From: Lactuca virosa
Lineage: Eukaryota; Streptophyta; Magnoliopsida; Asterales; Asteraceae
Length of the DNA: 64,000 bases
NCBI GenBank assembly: GCA_928212115.1
Contig: CAKMRJ010003334.1
Location: 106,206,210-106,270,209, forward strand
Direction of reading: 5' to 3'
Shown piece by piece: positions 48,507 through 59,060 of this stretch. Under the pieces are notes generated by a model, which was not told the DNA's origin, made no database searches, and saw nothing but the letters and a program-made list of their open reading frames with translations. A program made the position numbers and the translations under genes. Within the stretch, counting starts at the first letter, position 1, and each line of letters starts with the position of its first letter.

Positions 48507-49313
48507 GTTTGGCCGAAACAACTCGAGTTCATTTTTTTAGTCATGAAAAATCCACTGTTCAACTTCCACGTCGTGGCATGTGCACACCCACGACGTGGAG
48601 ACATCTTTTTACGCGATGAAAATTCCCGAGAAGCAAGTTTCCAAATTTTACACACTGATCCGTTATACGATGTTTCAGCTGATCGTTTCACACACCAAAT
48701 CCCGACATGAGCAGAAAAGTAAAGCAGTTCTAGTTTTCAGTTTCTGGCAAAATTAGAAGCATCATCCTTCCAGCTCAAATTTCGAAGCAACCCACTACAG
48801 TCGATTTCATTCTCGTGACTACGTACCCAAGGAGAGTTTGTTCATTTTCTCCCTCTTTTATTTTATATGCTTTACTTGTTATTATATATAATGAGGGCAT
48901 TTTATAATTTAAGTGTGGGGTATGAGAATTGGAAAAAGGACAACAAACATGCTAGATTCTAAAATATATATCCTAGAAAAAATTGAAAAATAAAGACTTG
49001 AAAAAATGGTCTGACATAAAAATATATAGTAATTAAAAAAAATGTTTGTTTAGATATTATTACGCTGGAACTAAGTTGCTAGTTTATGTAGGATAATTTG
49101 AAGAGAATTCTAAAATTTAGTTGAGCCAATTTGATATAATATATTTGTGGCTTCTTAGTTCTAGTGAAATCATGAGACAAAAACGTGAACTTGTATAGTT
49201 TGAGGGACATAATATGTTTTGCGTCGTGTACTGAAATGTACCCAGGAAAATTTGTGTAGTCATTGCACTTTAGACTAATACCTTTAACCAATAAATATTG
49301 AGGTTACGTCCCC
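48507..49313 (+). mobile_element. Internal domain 2 of the Athila-like tandem, middle part
   Basis: Colinear with about 29388-30195 of internal domain 1, including CCACGTCGTGG (48566-48576) and CCACGACGTGG (48588-48598). It is cut at 49314 by the SIRE-type LTR. The remainder, and possibly a third LTR, should lie past the right window edge. Confidence 0.78.
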
Positions 49314-49970
49314 TGTGAGAACAAAGATCTGATTGCGCAGGAACAAGGCTTGAAAACTCAAACCTTGAGTTAATGCTTAAGATCAATGTCTGTTTCTGAT
49401 TAATAGTTCCAGTCAAGTCTGGCAAGACCAGTCAAGACTGAATATAAGAATCAACAAAGTACTTCAAGTATTAAGGATAAGACTATGAATATGATCAAGT
49501 AAAGACAATAAATGAACACAAGGAATGTTTGAAAGAATGATTCGAGAGAAAGGTGCAAGTGAAGTAAATGTGAAAATATCTATCTATAGTGGAACAATCC
49601 GTCATTTGGTTTTGTAACTGAATGCTCCTTAAATAGGAGAACAAGTTACATCGTACTAACCAAAAACATACATAGGACCGGATAATAGAGTTACTCTTGA
49701 CACTCTGATTATCTAAGTTGACAAAAGAGATTAAGTCCTATGATACGTTACATCACACTAAATGACAAAAGTAATTAATACAGACGGAAAAACTGATTCA
49801 GACATACACCATCTCGGAACATCAACACTTGAACATAATCTTTATTCCTGACACCAATTTGAATTCGGACCACAAGCTGACTCCGGACCATGAACTAACT
49901 TCGGAACAACGCTGACATCGGAACATACAAAAGATAGAGATTGCTAGAGGTTCACTTTCAGGTTCCAACA
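49314..49970 (-). repeat. 3' LTR of the SIRE-type copia element
   Basis: The minus strand runs TGTTGGAACCTGAAAG to TTGTTCTCACA, 657 bp. The PPT GTTCACTTAGGGGAGAT is at 49971-49987. A CTATTTAAGG-like TATA sits near 49625-49635 on the minus strand. The uninterrupted target is seen at about 30190. The expected duplication (tcccc at 49309-49313 on the plus strand) cannot be checked because the 5' LTR is outside the window. Confidence 0.8.
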
Positions 49971-49987
49971 ATCTCCCCTAAGTGAAC
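49971..49987 (-). promoter_or_regulatory. Polypurine tract of the SIRE-type element
   Basis: CTTAGGGGAGAT on the minus strand directly before the LTR, only about 10 bp after the stop codon of the extra reading frame. Confidence 0.75.
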
Positions 49988-49995
49988 TTAGCAAT

Positions 49996-52900
49996 CTAGT
50001 CAGCATTTCTTGAATCTTCCTTGATGAACACGTACGCACGGTACAACCATTCTCTGACTCCAATGTACCAATGTAGCTGACTTATGAACTTAGTATTCAC
50101 GTGCCCGGGTGCTTCGAACTTGGATGCTCGACTTATGAACTTCTGAAGTGCCTTGGTGGGAACCAGGTGTTTGTCTTGGACTCGGAAGAAATCCTTCTGA
50201 TTTGTTTTTCTTTGATGATAGACAAAACCTTGCACTGGTTCATCGATGGGACCCTCTGCCAAGATTTCAACTTCTGGCAGTTTGATGTTGATTTTGGCCA
50301 AATATTTTTCTGTTCCGAACAGATGGGCCAGTTCGTAGTCACACCGACAGAATTCAGCAACGTAGTCCTTGAGGAAGCCTAAAGCAGCATGGTAAGATCC
50401 CATACTAAGATCATCAGACTGAATGCTTCGGAAGTGAGCAACAATAGTCAAGATGTCATTCGGAATGATAGCAGGGAAGTCAGGATCAGTAATGGTTTTC
50501 TGAATTGGTTTGTTCCGAAAGATGTGATACCGGAACAGCACGCAATTGAGTTCAAACTTGGTCAAGATATTCCTTCCGAATCCGGAAATTTTCGTGATCC
50601 TTTTCTGAGACCAAACTTTTTTGAGAGGAAGTGCATTCTTGTAATAGAAGGTCTTCGGTCTTTCACGTTCAGTCTGGATGATCATTTGAGGATCATCTTC
50701 CGGATGAAGAGGAGCAAACTTGGTGTAGAACTTGCTGAAAGGAGAGAGAGATAAGTCGATCTGGTTCGAATCTTGATTCGGAAGATCATAGTACTTGAAG
50801 GGCACTATGTCAACGTCCTTCAAGATTCCATCCCTGCAGAGAGGAGAGATCCCTAGCACCGGATGAGGATTATCATCCTTGAAGGATTGGATCCGGATGC
50901 TATTTTCAAGGGCTTGATTGATCTCGTCTTGGGACCAGCCACTTCTTTCAGTCAAGTTAGGAGCGGTGTAGGAGTAGTCCGAAATGGGCTTCTTGCCTTT
51001 GTCTTTTGGTTTTTGGAGAGTGGAGAGGATCTGTTGCATGTTTTCGTCGATGACAAATTTAGGAGGGGAGGAAGGCAGGGGCTCTTCCAGAATGTCCTCT
51101 AGTTTCCGGAGTGGAGAACCTTCATCAATTGGAGCAATTTTTAGAGGAGGGATCGGAGGCAGCATTGAGGTAGTGGCTCGGAAGGAATCAATATTTAATT
51201 TGCTTTGCACCTTGGCCTTTTCTATACTTCTTTGCAGAACATCAGCCAAAGAGGACAGCCAAGTGACTGCTGACTAAATCCTCTTATCTTCTTATGTTAG
51301 TACTTTAGCAGGATACTTCCTTGGAGCTGGAAGTCATACTACTCCATTTCTGACATACACGTCCTCTTCATCACTATCACCATCATCATCATCGTTGTTG
51401 TTGTCACCATCATCATCACCAGGAGAACTTGAAAGGATTTGTAGTGAGTCATCGGATTCATCTAGGAGTCTGAACTCCGAGACAGGTTTCCATAGGTGAG
51501 ATCTTGAACTAGGTCCTTCTCCCCCTCTTGCAACGGATGGCCCGACAACCGATGCAATCATAGCAGACTCTTTCAGATCTGAAAATTTATCAAACACCTT
51601 TTGAAAACTGGTGTTGTGCTGGAGGGTAAGGGCATCGTAAGCTTCAACTGTTGGAGCTTGAGCTTTGAGATGGTCGAAGAGTTTGCTGAGGATCGAGATC
51701 ATTTCATCAAATTTGTTATTCAGGACATCCGCAATGTTCCATGACGCCCGGAGGAGCTTGAGCATCACTTGTTGGATGATCAAGTTCATTTCATCTTTTT
51801 TTCGGATCTCTTTCTCCAAACGCTGGATTTGCTTTTCATGACGAATGTGGGTTTGCTTGATGAGCTCATTTGATGCATTGAGCATGTCGTCATGAACTTT
51901 GAGCATGGTAGTGATTGTGTCAAGGTAGTGATCGACACTTTCATTGTATTTCTGCTCCACTTCCTCTATCGTGTGCTTGAGCCTTAAAGAGATGAGTTGA
52001 TCCAGCTGAGCTTCTCTTTCAGCAGTGGTGGGTCCGGACTTGTTGGTTTCGGACAAGGAGTTAAGGATTGCGTTAAGTTTGGAATCTAGTCCGGAAACTT
52101 TAACATCAAGTCTAGTGTTGAGTCCGACCACAGAAGCTTCTATTGCATTCATTTTCTTCATTGTGTCAGAAACAGAGTCTCGGTTTTCTATAAGGGCAAA
52201 CTGATCAATGTAGTTCCCTGCTGAAGATCCGGTGTCCGAAGTGGAAGTCCGGGACTTGTTCTTGTTAGCTTCTTGGTTGATTTGTTGTTCGGAGGAGTTA
52301 GGATGAGTTGTATCGGCATTGATGTTCTTGGGAGTTGACTCAGTTTCACCTTCAGGAGTGGCTTGGGCGTGATCTTCTATATGAATTTCTTCATCAAGTG
52401 GTTCCGAAGAGGATTATGAAAGTCCGAAGTCCAAATCAAGTCTTGATGAGGAAGGCTTTGAGGGAAAAGGAAATGATGTGAACAACTTGGGAGCAGCAAT
52501 CGAGGCTCCTTCATCATCGAACATAACTTCGTCCGAATGTTCCTTATTAGGATCTGAGTGCATGGCTTCATGAAGTTGACTTTTGGGAGTTTCTCCGGAA
52601 GCAAACTCCAGATCGGTGACATCGTCAGTAGGGACAACAAAGGGCATGTTGCTCTGAATGTCCCTATTCTGCATGGAGATGAGTGTTGCTTCGACCTGGG
52701 ATCGGGTGAGCTCCGGATGCCTTGTCTGAGCCCTGTCAACAAAATCTTCCCAAAGTGGATCGTTAACACCTGGTCGTCCTGTACCCTTACCGAGTATCAA
52801 ACCAGTTGAGGCACCTGAGGTAGGAGGGACAACTCCAACCTCGAAATGCTTGGGGTGCGGAACAGGGGTTTCAGACCGTGCGTGTGTAGAAGGAAGTGGG

Positions 52901-54192
52901 ATATCAAATGTGACACGTGGGTTTGTTCCAGGGGAAAAGGAACTTTATTCAACACCGACATCACCTTGTTGGGAAGGTGAGGGTGGATGATTAGGAGACT
53001 CCCCATGAGTGTGTGCGTGTGATATTGAAACTACGAATGGTACTTCGGAAGAGTGGGTAGGTGGGGTATGCGGATGGCCAGAGTCAGCCGGAATGTCTTT
53101 GGCTCGTTCCTGTTGGGTGGAAGAGCCTACTTTGGTTCTCTTTCTGGATTTTGGATTAGATGGGGAAGTTTTGTATTTGGAAGATTTCTTTTTCTTCCCT
53201 ACGGATGGAACTGCCTTGACCTCGTCTGAGATGGGCTCAACAGAGACATGGGTAGATTGTGTAGGGCAATACACAATCGAAGTCTCCAAGTGATGTTTCA
53301 AATAAATGGACTCGGGTGGAATTAGGGCTAGCATGTGTTCCGGTAAATGCCTAACAGGTCCGAAGGACTTTTGGTCCGGAAGACGATAGGATTTAATAGT
53401 TTTGAAGGTGAGAAATACATCTTCCGGAATGATGTTGACAGGAATGGGCTCATGGCATTCTCTGTATAGTTGTTGAATGGTAAGAGCCCAAAATCGAGGG
53501 CTTGAGATCTCATGTGGCTTGCGATTGATGGCAAACTTCCGAAAGTCTTGCCATAACACTTCAGTGAGATCAACTGCATTTGTCTTCCCAGAAAAGATGC
53601 TATATACCACGTACAGCCAATCGTTGCTCAGTGAGTCAGTTCCGCCATGTTTTCCCGATAGTCCTCTAACTATGAAGTGCATAAGAACAGTCCATAACCC
53701 TGATACAGCCGATTTCTTTAACTTCTTCACTTTGTACTCCTCACTGTACCCGATGTGATTTAGAAACGACTGAAACTCTTCAGTCGTTGGTTCTTGAAAT
53801 TTGAAGTTTTCTGGGTTTTCTGAAACCCCAATCGCCTTCAAGAATGTCAATTTGTGAACAGACACGATTTTATCTCCAGTAATTCTTGTTTCAAGAACGC
53901 CATTTTCAAGCTTGATGCGATCAAATGTTGTGTGAAGTAGAGAAAGTGGGATTGGAGGGTCTGGAACCTTCGAGAGTGGTACAGAGATTGGATGATGAGC
54001 AATAAACTCAATCATCACTCTATACGACTTGCCATAGTTATTTGGATCCAGAGAGAAAAGTTGAGTGGTGTCCCTGAGAAAGGGTTTTGTAAACATGGAA
54101 GAGGATGAACCCTTGGATGATTTCTTCTTCGTAACCGTTTTAGGGATTTTAGGAGCAGTTTTAGTGTTTTTGGTGGGAGATGAAGACGCCAT
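49996..54192 (-). pseudogene. Extra reading frame (aORF) of the SIRE-type element
   Basis: An ATG at 54190-54192 opens a single minus-strand frame of about 1,398 codons, ending at 49996 next to the PPT. It is interrupted by five in-frame stops: codons 416, 593, 953, 967 and 973 (52945, 52414, 51334, 51292, 51274). No frame shift is needed. The N-terminus is basic and serine/lysine-rich. Residues about 40-310 look globular, about 320-600 are S/P-rich, about 678-860 have heptad-like coiled-coil spacing, about 925-950 are Asp-rich, and a second globular block fills about 1,100-1,398. I see no signal peptide or convincing membrane segment. SIRE elements are known to carry a sense frame here, often called envelope-like. 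The length and lack of a membrane segment make that function unproven. I do not recognise a domain. Confidence 0.8.
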
Positions 54193-55104
54193 TGTTGAAA
54201 AAGCTTGAATGTCGTAGAACAGTTGAGAGAAAAGGAAGAAGATGAGACTTTAGAGAGCGTAACTGGCAAAAGGGTTTTCGATGGGCTTTTATAGGTTCAG
54301 GAAAAGAATGGGTCGGGTCAAAAGGTAATGATGGAATCCAGATATGGAAATGGGTTGCATTAATTGTGTTGCCGTTTTTGGGGTGAGTTGACCTGTGGTG
54401 ACGAAAGGTTTCGATGGATTGGAATGCAAAATGGAAACTGTCACACAGTGATGAGATGTTTGCTTTATGGAGACGTGCAAACCTGGAGCGAATTTCGAGG
54501 GTGAAAGGATAGGTATCGTCAAAAAGTAACCGTTAGGAAAACATTTCACCTTAAAACCTTTTGGACTTCAACATGTGTATTGATTTCGGAACAATGGGGT
54601 TCCAGAATGTTTTTGAAAACTATTTCTTGATGTGAGAAGTCCGAGATGAAATTTAGTGGTTTAATACGGAATGAAGCATATGAGCTTAAAATTGTCCGGA
54701 GTGATTTTGAAAATTCCGGAGTCGAGATTCCGGAGTGAAATGTTAACGAAATTCCGGAGCAAAAATTTTATGAGATTCTGGAATGAGTTTTGAAATGTTC
54801 CGGAATGAAATTTTGAGAAGTTCCGGAGTGAAATTTGAAAAACTTCCGGAGTGAAATGAGTTCAATACCGTTCCGGACTTGAAATCTGGGATGATCTTAT
54901 GAAGTAAGTTCCGAGGTGATTGTAGTACCAATCTGACTATATTGATCATGAACATCATATGATAAGATGAACTGTACAACTTAAAATTCCAAGTGGTGGT
55001 TAGAGAAAAAGACACATAAAAAGACCCTATTTATTCCGAGAGGCAATAGTTACGAGATAAAAAACAATTTGGATTCGGAACTAATTCTCTTTCTGATGTT
55101 TCCA
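54193..55104 (-). other. Spacer between pol and extra frame, with TTCCGGA repeats
   Basis: About 910 bp without a convincing frame. At 54690-54880 the words TTCCGGA/GTCCGGA recur about eight times at 15-47 bp spacing, usually followed by GTGAAATTTTGAAA. Position and form suggest a subpromoter, splice or RNA-structure region for the extra frame, but this is inference. Confidence 0.6.
54690..54880 (-). repeat. Degenerate TTCCGGAGTGAAAT repeat array
   Basis: TCCGGA cores lie at about 54695, 54715, 54730, 54753, 54800, 54822, 54845 and 54872, with TTTTGAAA-type spacers. TCCGAA/TCCGGA words are also common in the LTR and extra frame of the same element. Confidence 0.75.
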
Positions 55105-55982
55105 TCAGAGAGTGCAAGCCTCTTGAAAGAACCGAGGATCAGGCATCATCATACCCATTTTGTTTAGAAAACCATTGAATTTGGTTTCGTTTAATGCCTT
55201 AGTAAAGACATCAGCAATTTCATCATCAGATGGAACATAAATAAGTTTGATGTTATCATTTAAAACATGACCTTTAATAAAATGGTACCGTATGTCAATG
55301 TGGTTCATCATAGAGTGCTGAATTGGATTGTGTGAGATAGCAATGGCACTTTGAGAATCACAGTAGATTGGGATTTGTTGAAACCGGTAACCATAATCCA
55401 ATCATTCCTCTGTACTTCTTTTCATCAACTGCTACACCTGAAGGGTCCGGAAAGATCTTGTGTCCGAAACCCATTGGTACCATGGCTGAGGCACAGGTGT
55501 CCATTGTGTACTTTTTGAGGAGTTCCGAAATGTACTTCTCTTGGTGAATGAAAATTTCTCTCTTGGTCTGTTTGACTTGGAGACCAAAGAAGAAGCTTAA
55601 TTCCCGATTCATACTCATTTGAAATCTACTGACCATTAACTTAGCAAAGTCAACAACCATTGATGAATCAGTGGATCCGAAAATGATGTCGTCAACATAA
55701 ATTTGGACAAGCATGAGATGTTTTCCATTTGACCTTCGGAACAGAGTAGGATCGAGAACTCCTCTTTGAAAACCTGAACGTTTGAGAAAGTCAGTATCAA
55801 ACAACTTTCCGAAGTTTGTAGCAGTAGTTCGGATATGATAGATTGACATAACCGGGAGGCTGTTGAAGATACACTTCAGTATCAAGTTCACCATTTAGAA
55901 AAGCACTTTTGACATCCATCTGGTAAGCCTTAAAGCCTTTGTGAGAATTCTGATAGGTTCAAGACAGGCAACATGAGCAAAG
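55105..55982 (-). pseudogene. pol: SIRE-type copia pol, C-terminal part of RT plus RNase H
   Basis: Read on the minus strand from 55982. RT palm sequence around YVDD (YVDDIIFGST, both aspartates present) continues to KKYRGMIG at about 55415. An internal deletion then joins this to the late RNase H (YCDSQSAIAISHNP), which runs to a stop at 55105. The first half of RNase H is missing and the frame changes at the join. A smaller loss and frame change lies near 55815. The motif wording and the extra downstream frame fit the SIRE/Maximus lineage. The N-terminal RT resumes at 63796-64000, on the far side of the inserted copia element. Confidence 0.88.
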
Positions 55983-56751
55983 TGTTGGATAAGGTGTCTA
56001 AGTCCATAAGTATATTTTGTATGTACTTGACCCGATTTGGCATGGTCCATTTGGGTTGCATGGCATCGGGACAATTTGGATAGACTTTTGTGAGAAGAGG
56101 ATATTTATGATTTATTAATATATTATAAGTTCTAATATATTAATATGAATTGTTTAATTAGTATTGATCAAGAATTAGTTTGGAATTAATTTTGTGATCA
56201 AAAGAGATTAATTAAATAATTGGGGATTGATTTGGTAAATCATTCATTCTTATATGGTGGGCTTATGATCCATAGTTCTTCATGTTGGGCTAAACCCATG
56301 TGGTTACCCATGGATACTCCATGGAGGTTAAAACCCATGGATCATGAGGAATGTGGAAAGGCATGAGTTACATGGTGTAACCCTAATATGCACACTATAT
56401 ACAGAAGCCTCCTCCTTGTAAAATCGGCACTTAAGTGATTCTAATGAGGGCTAGCCGATTTTGGTGCATATCAATCTTCTCTCAAGTTATTCCAAGTTCT
56501 TGGTGGTGTTGTGTGAAGCATTAGAGGCATCACATTTGGGGTGCTAGGCTCACAAAGTCTTAAGGAATCCAAGCTACAAGAAAGGTATGTCATTCTACTA
56601 GTTTTTTATGTTACATATACCCCATGATATGCTAGTTAGAATGGAACCTTGGAAAAATGAAAGTTTGCATGTATAATAGAGAAAACATAGATCCAAGGTT
56701 TCTAGGGTTGCATGCACACCATAGGAGTGTTAGAATGCTCAAAACTCATCA
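55983..56751 (+). repeat. 5' LTR of the 7.8 kb copia element
   Basis: 769 bp. The TATA position reads TATATACAG (56396-56404), whereas the 3' LTR reads TATATAAAG (63440-63448). Confidence 0.93.
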
Positions 56752-56752
56752 G

Positions 56753-56765
56753 TGGTATCAGAGCC
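56753..56765 (+). promoter_or_regulatory. Primer binding site of the copia element
   Basis: TGGTATCAGAGCC, one base after the 5' LTR; initiator Met tRNA type. Confidence 0.85.
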
Positions 56766-56835
56766 TAGGCTAGTTTTCAATTATACTTGATGCAAATTGC
56801 TTAAAAAATCGATTTTTCTGCTCACTGTTCAGTGA

Positions 56836-56918
56836 ACTCGCCGAGTCCATGGGGGGACTCGATGAGTCCAAGTGAAAAATCATCCTACTCGTCGAGTAGG
56901 TTCTTGCACTCGACGAGT
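56836..56918 (+). repeat. ACTCGNCGAGT palindrome cluster
   Basis: ACTCGCCGAGT (56836-56846), GACTCGATGAGTC (56856-56868), CCTACTCGTCGAGTAGG (56884-56900) and ACTCGACGAGT (56908-56918) lie within 83 bp of the leader. Confidence 0.9.
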
Positions 56919-57410
56919 AGAAGGCCCTGAGTGTAGAATTTCGAGTTTTAATGCTGGAATTGGACTAGGATCATTACCCTAAACTGTTTTCAGATTGTTA
57001 AACCTGTTTTTGATGTGGTAATGATTGTGCTTATCCAATTTCAATGTTAATTGTCAAAGTTTCAAGTTTTATATTAAGTTCATATGATTCTTGAAAATTG
57101 TTGATATGAATTATGCATGCTTATGAGTTTTGTTAGATTATAGAAATTATTTGACATGCTTGTTAGTTTAATTGTTGATCTAAATGCATTTTAATGGACT
57201 CCATAACTTGTCCTCAAGTTATGGAATTCCGAGAGTCTTTTCATTAAAATCATTAAAACTCATAAGTTACAGAAATGAAAGGTTTTGAATAGTTTCAAAA
57301 TTTGCCCTCAAGTTTTGGAATTTGTAAAGTCACACATTAATACTTTAGCTCCAAACCCTAGAATTTTAAAAGTTTAAAATTCAACCCTTATACTTTATAG
57401 TATTATAAGT

Positions 57411-57416
57411 TATATA

Positions 57417-57469
<53 letters not shown>
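57411..57469. repeat. (AT)n microsatellite, about 58 bp
   Basis: AT dinucleotides with one interruption at about 57422, in the copia leader. Confidence 0.95.
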
Positions 57470-57471
<2 letters not shown>

Positions 57472-58174
57472 ATCAAGTCAGTCTTACCGTTAATAGGCCT
57501 CATTCACGAAGCCGATCTATAAGGGGGGTATAAGGTTGTTGCCTATAAAATGGGTATAATTCTCATTAAAAGTATAATGATAAACATAAAGTAACTAAAG
57601 CTTTTATAAATTCTCAATCTTAGTTACTTTAGGAAAATGTGAAATTGATGCTAACCCATGAAATTACACTTTGCACCTTGCTAAAGTCGTTAGTGGAGCG
57701 TGTGTGTGGTTAACCGACACACTAACTTGGACTTAACAAGGGTGGAAAAGGGTGGCTTAAGGTTTATCATAGATCGGTGGAGCGTGTGTGGTTAACCGGC
57801 ACATCGGTTAGGTGATAAAATTAAGAGTACCAAGTTAATTTGCATGGTTATTCACACCTTGTTTGTGATCCTCGGTATCCCAGTCACAAACTTGAAGGGC
57901 ATAATCGAGATTTAAACATGTCATTGAATTGTTCAATGAATCTCAAAAGATCTAGGAGTTTCAATCCAGTTAAAACCTAATAATCTATTTCGTTTTTCAA
58001 GGTGGAAATTGGTAAATCGTCATTTACCTACCTTCAAATATTTTGTAGTTTGGATTACGTCATCCCTCTTCCAAGTTATAAAATATTGTGTTGGGTCCTA
58101 GCCTTAATATTTCATTTTGGGTGTCTTATTAAGGACTCTTTATCTAATCTAAACTTGTCTTTCTTCCTTTTCAG

Positions 58175-59060
58175 ATGTCTTCCAACAAGGCTTCTGGCTC
58201 AAACCCTACCGACTCCTTCTCTCTCATGAACCTTTGTGGGAGAGTCATCTTTGATGGGACTAATTTCAATGATTGGATTAGGAACATAAGGATGGTCATT
58301 CGCTATGAAGACAAGGAGTATGTACTTGATAAGGAGATAAAGGTTATTGATGAGTCGTCTGGTACTCCCGAGGAGATTACTGAGTACACTACCCATGAGA
58401 AGGATGCCACTAAGGTGTCTTGTATCATGTTGACTACCATGACATCAGAACTCTAGAAATCCTATGAAGATTTCTACCCTTATGAGATGCACCAGGACCT
58501 GATGGAAAGATACCATCAGAGTGCTCGTCAGGAAAGGTATGAAATCATCACCTCCATGATAACAACGAAATTGAAGGATGTAGAATCCATCACGGGCCAC
58601 CTGCAGAAAATGCAAAGATTCGTGGACCGTTTGCTAAAGTTAAATGTGAACTTTGATGAGGAGTTAGCAATAGATATTATTATACACTCCCTACCCTCCT
58701 GTTATGATAAGTTCCGCATGACTTATCATATGAACAAGGAAGAGGTCACACTTAGCAAACTTTAAGGACTTTTGAGGACTGCTGAAAGTAGTCTCAAAGG
58801 TAAGAATGTTGTTACCACTCCTACCACCGCCCCTGTTCTAGCAATCGGGCAAGGTAAAGGGAAAAAGAGGAAGACCCCTTCGAAGGGTACCAAGGGAAAG
58901 TCTCTTGATGGCTCTTCTTCGAGTGGAACCAAAGGTGGTTCTGCCACTCCCTCTTCCAACCCGAAGAATGCACAATGCTTCTACTGTCAGGAAAAAGGGC
59001 ACTGGAAGCGAAGCTGCCCCAAGTACTTGCAGGATCTTAAGGATGGGAAAGTGAAACCCA
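58175..59060 (+). pseudogene. gag: Copia gag (two in-frame stops)
   Basis: The ATG at 58175 opens MSSNKASGSN, followed by the UBN2-type gag core (FDGTNFNDWIRNIR). In-frame stops occur at 58454 (TAG) and 58763 (TAA). Between them lies the helical core (LMERYHQSARQERYE, ELAIDIIIHSLPSCYDKF). A basic linker precedes a CX2CX4HX4C knuckle at 58976-59016 (C-FY-C-QEKG-H-WKRS-C). The frame stays the same throughout, so only the stops block a full product. Gag forms the particle and packages RNA. Confidence 0.88.

Larger units (their letters stand above)
56766..58174 (+). other. Untranslated leader of the copia element
   Basis: About 1.4 kb between PBS and gag. It holds a cluster of ACTCGNCGAGT palindromes (56836-56918), an (AT)n tract (57411-57469), and a GTTAACCGACAC/GTTAACCGGCAC repeat near 57710-57805 that also occurs in the leader at 14159-15411. 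No reading frame is convincing. Confidence 0.75.

Noticed and set aside
49996..54192. Calling the SIRE extra frame an envelope gene
   Set aside because: I see no signal peptide, membrane segment or fusion-type region; only the position matches, so no function is assigned.
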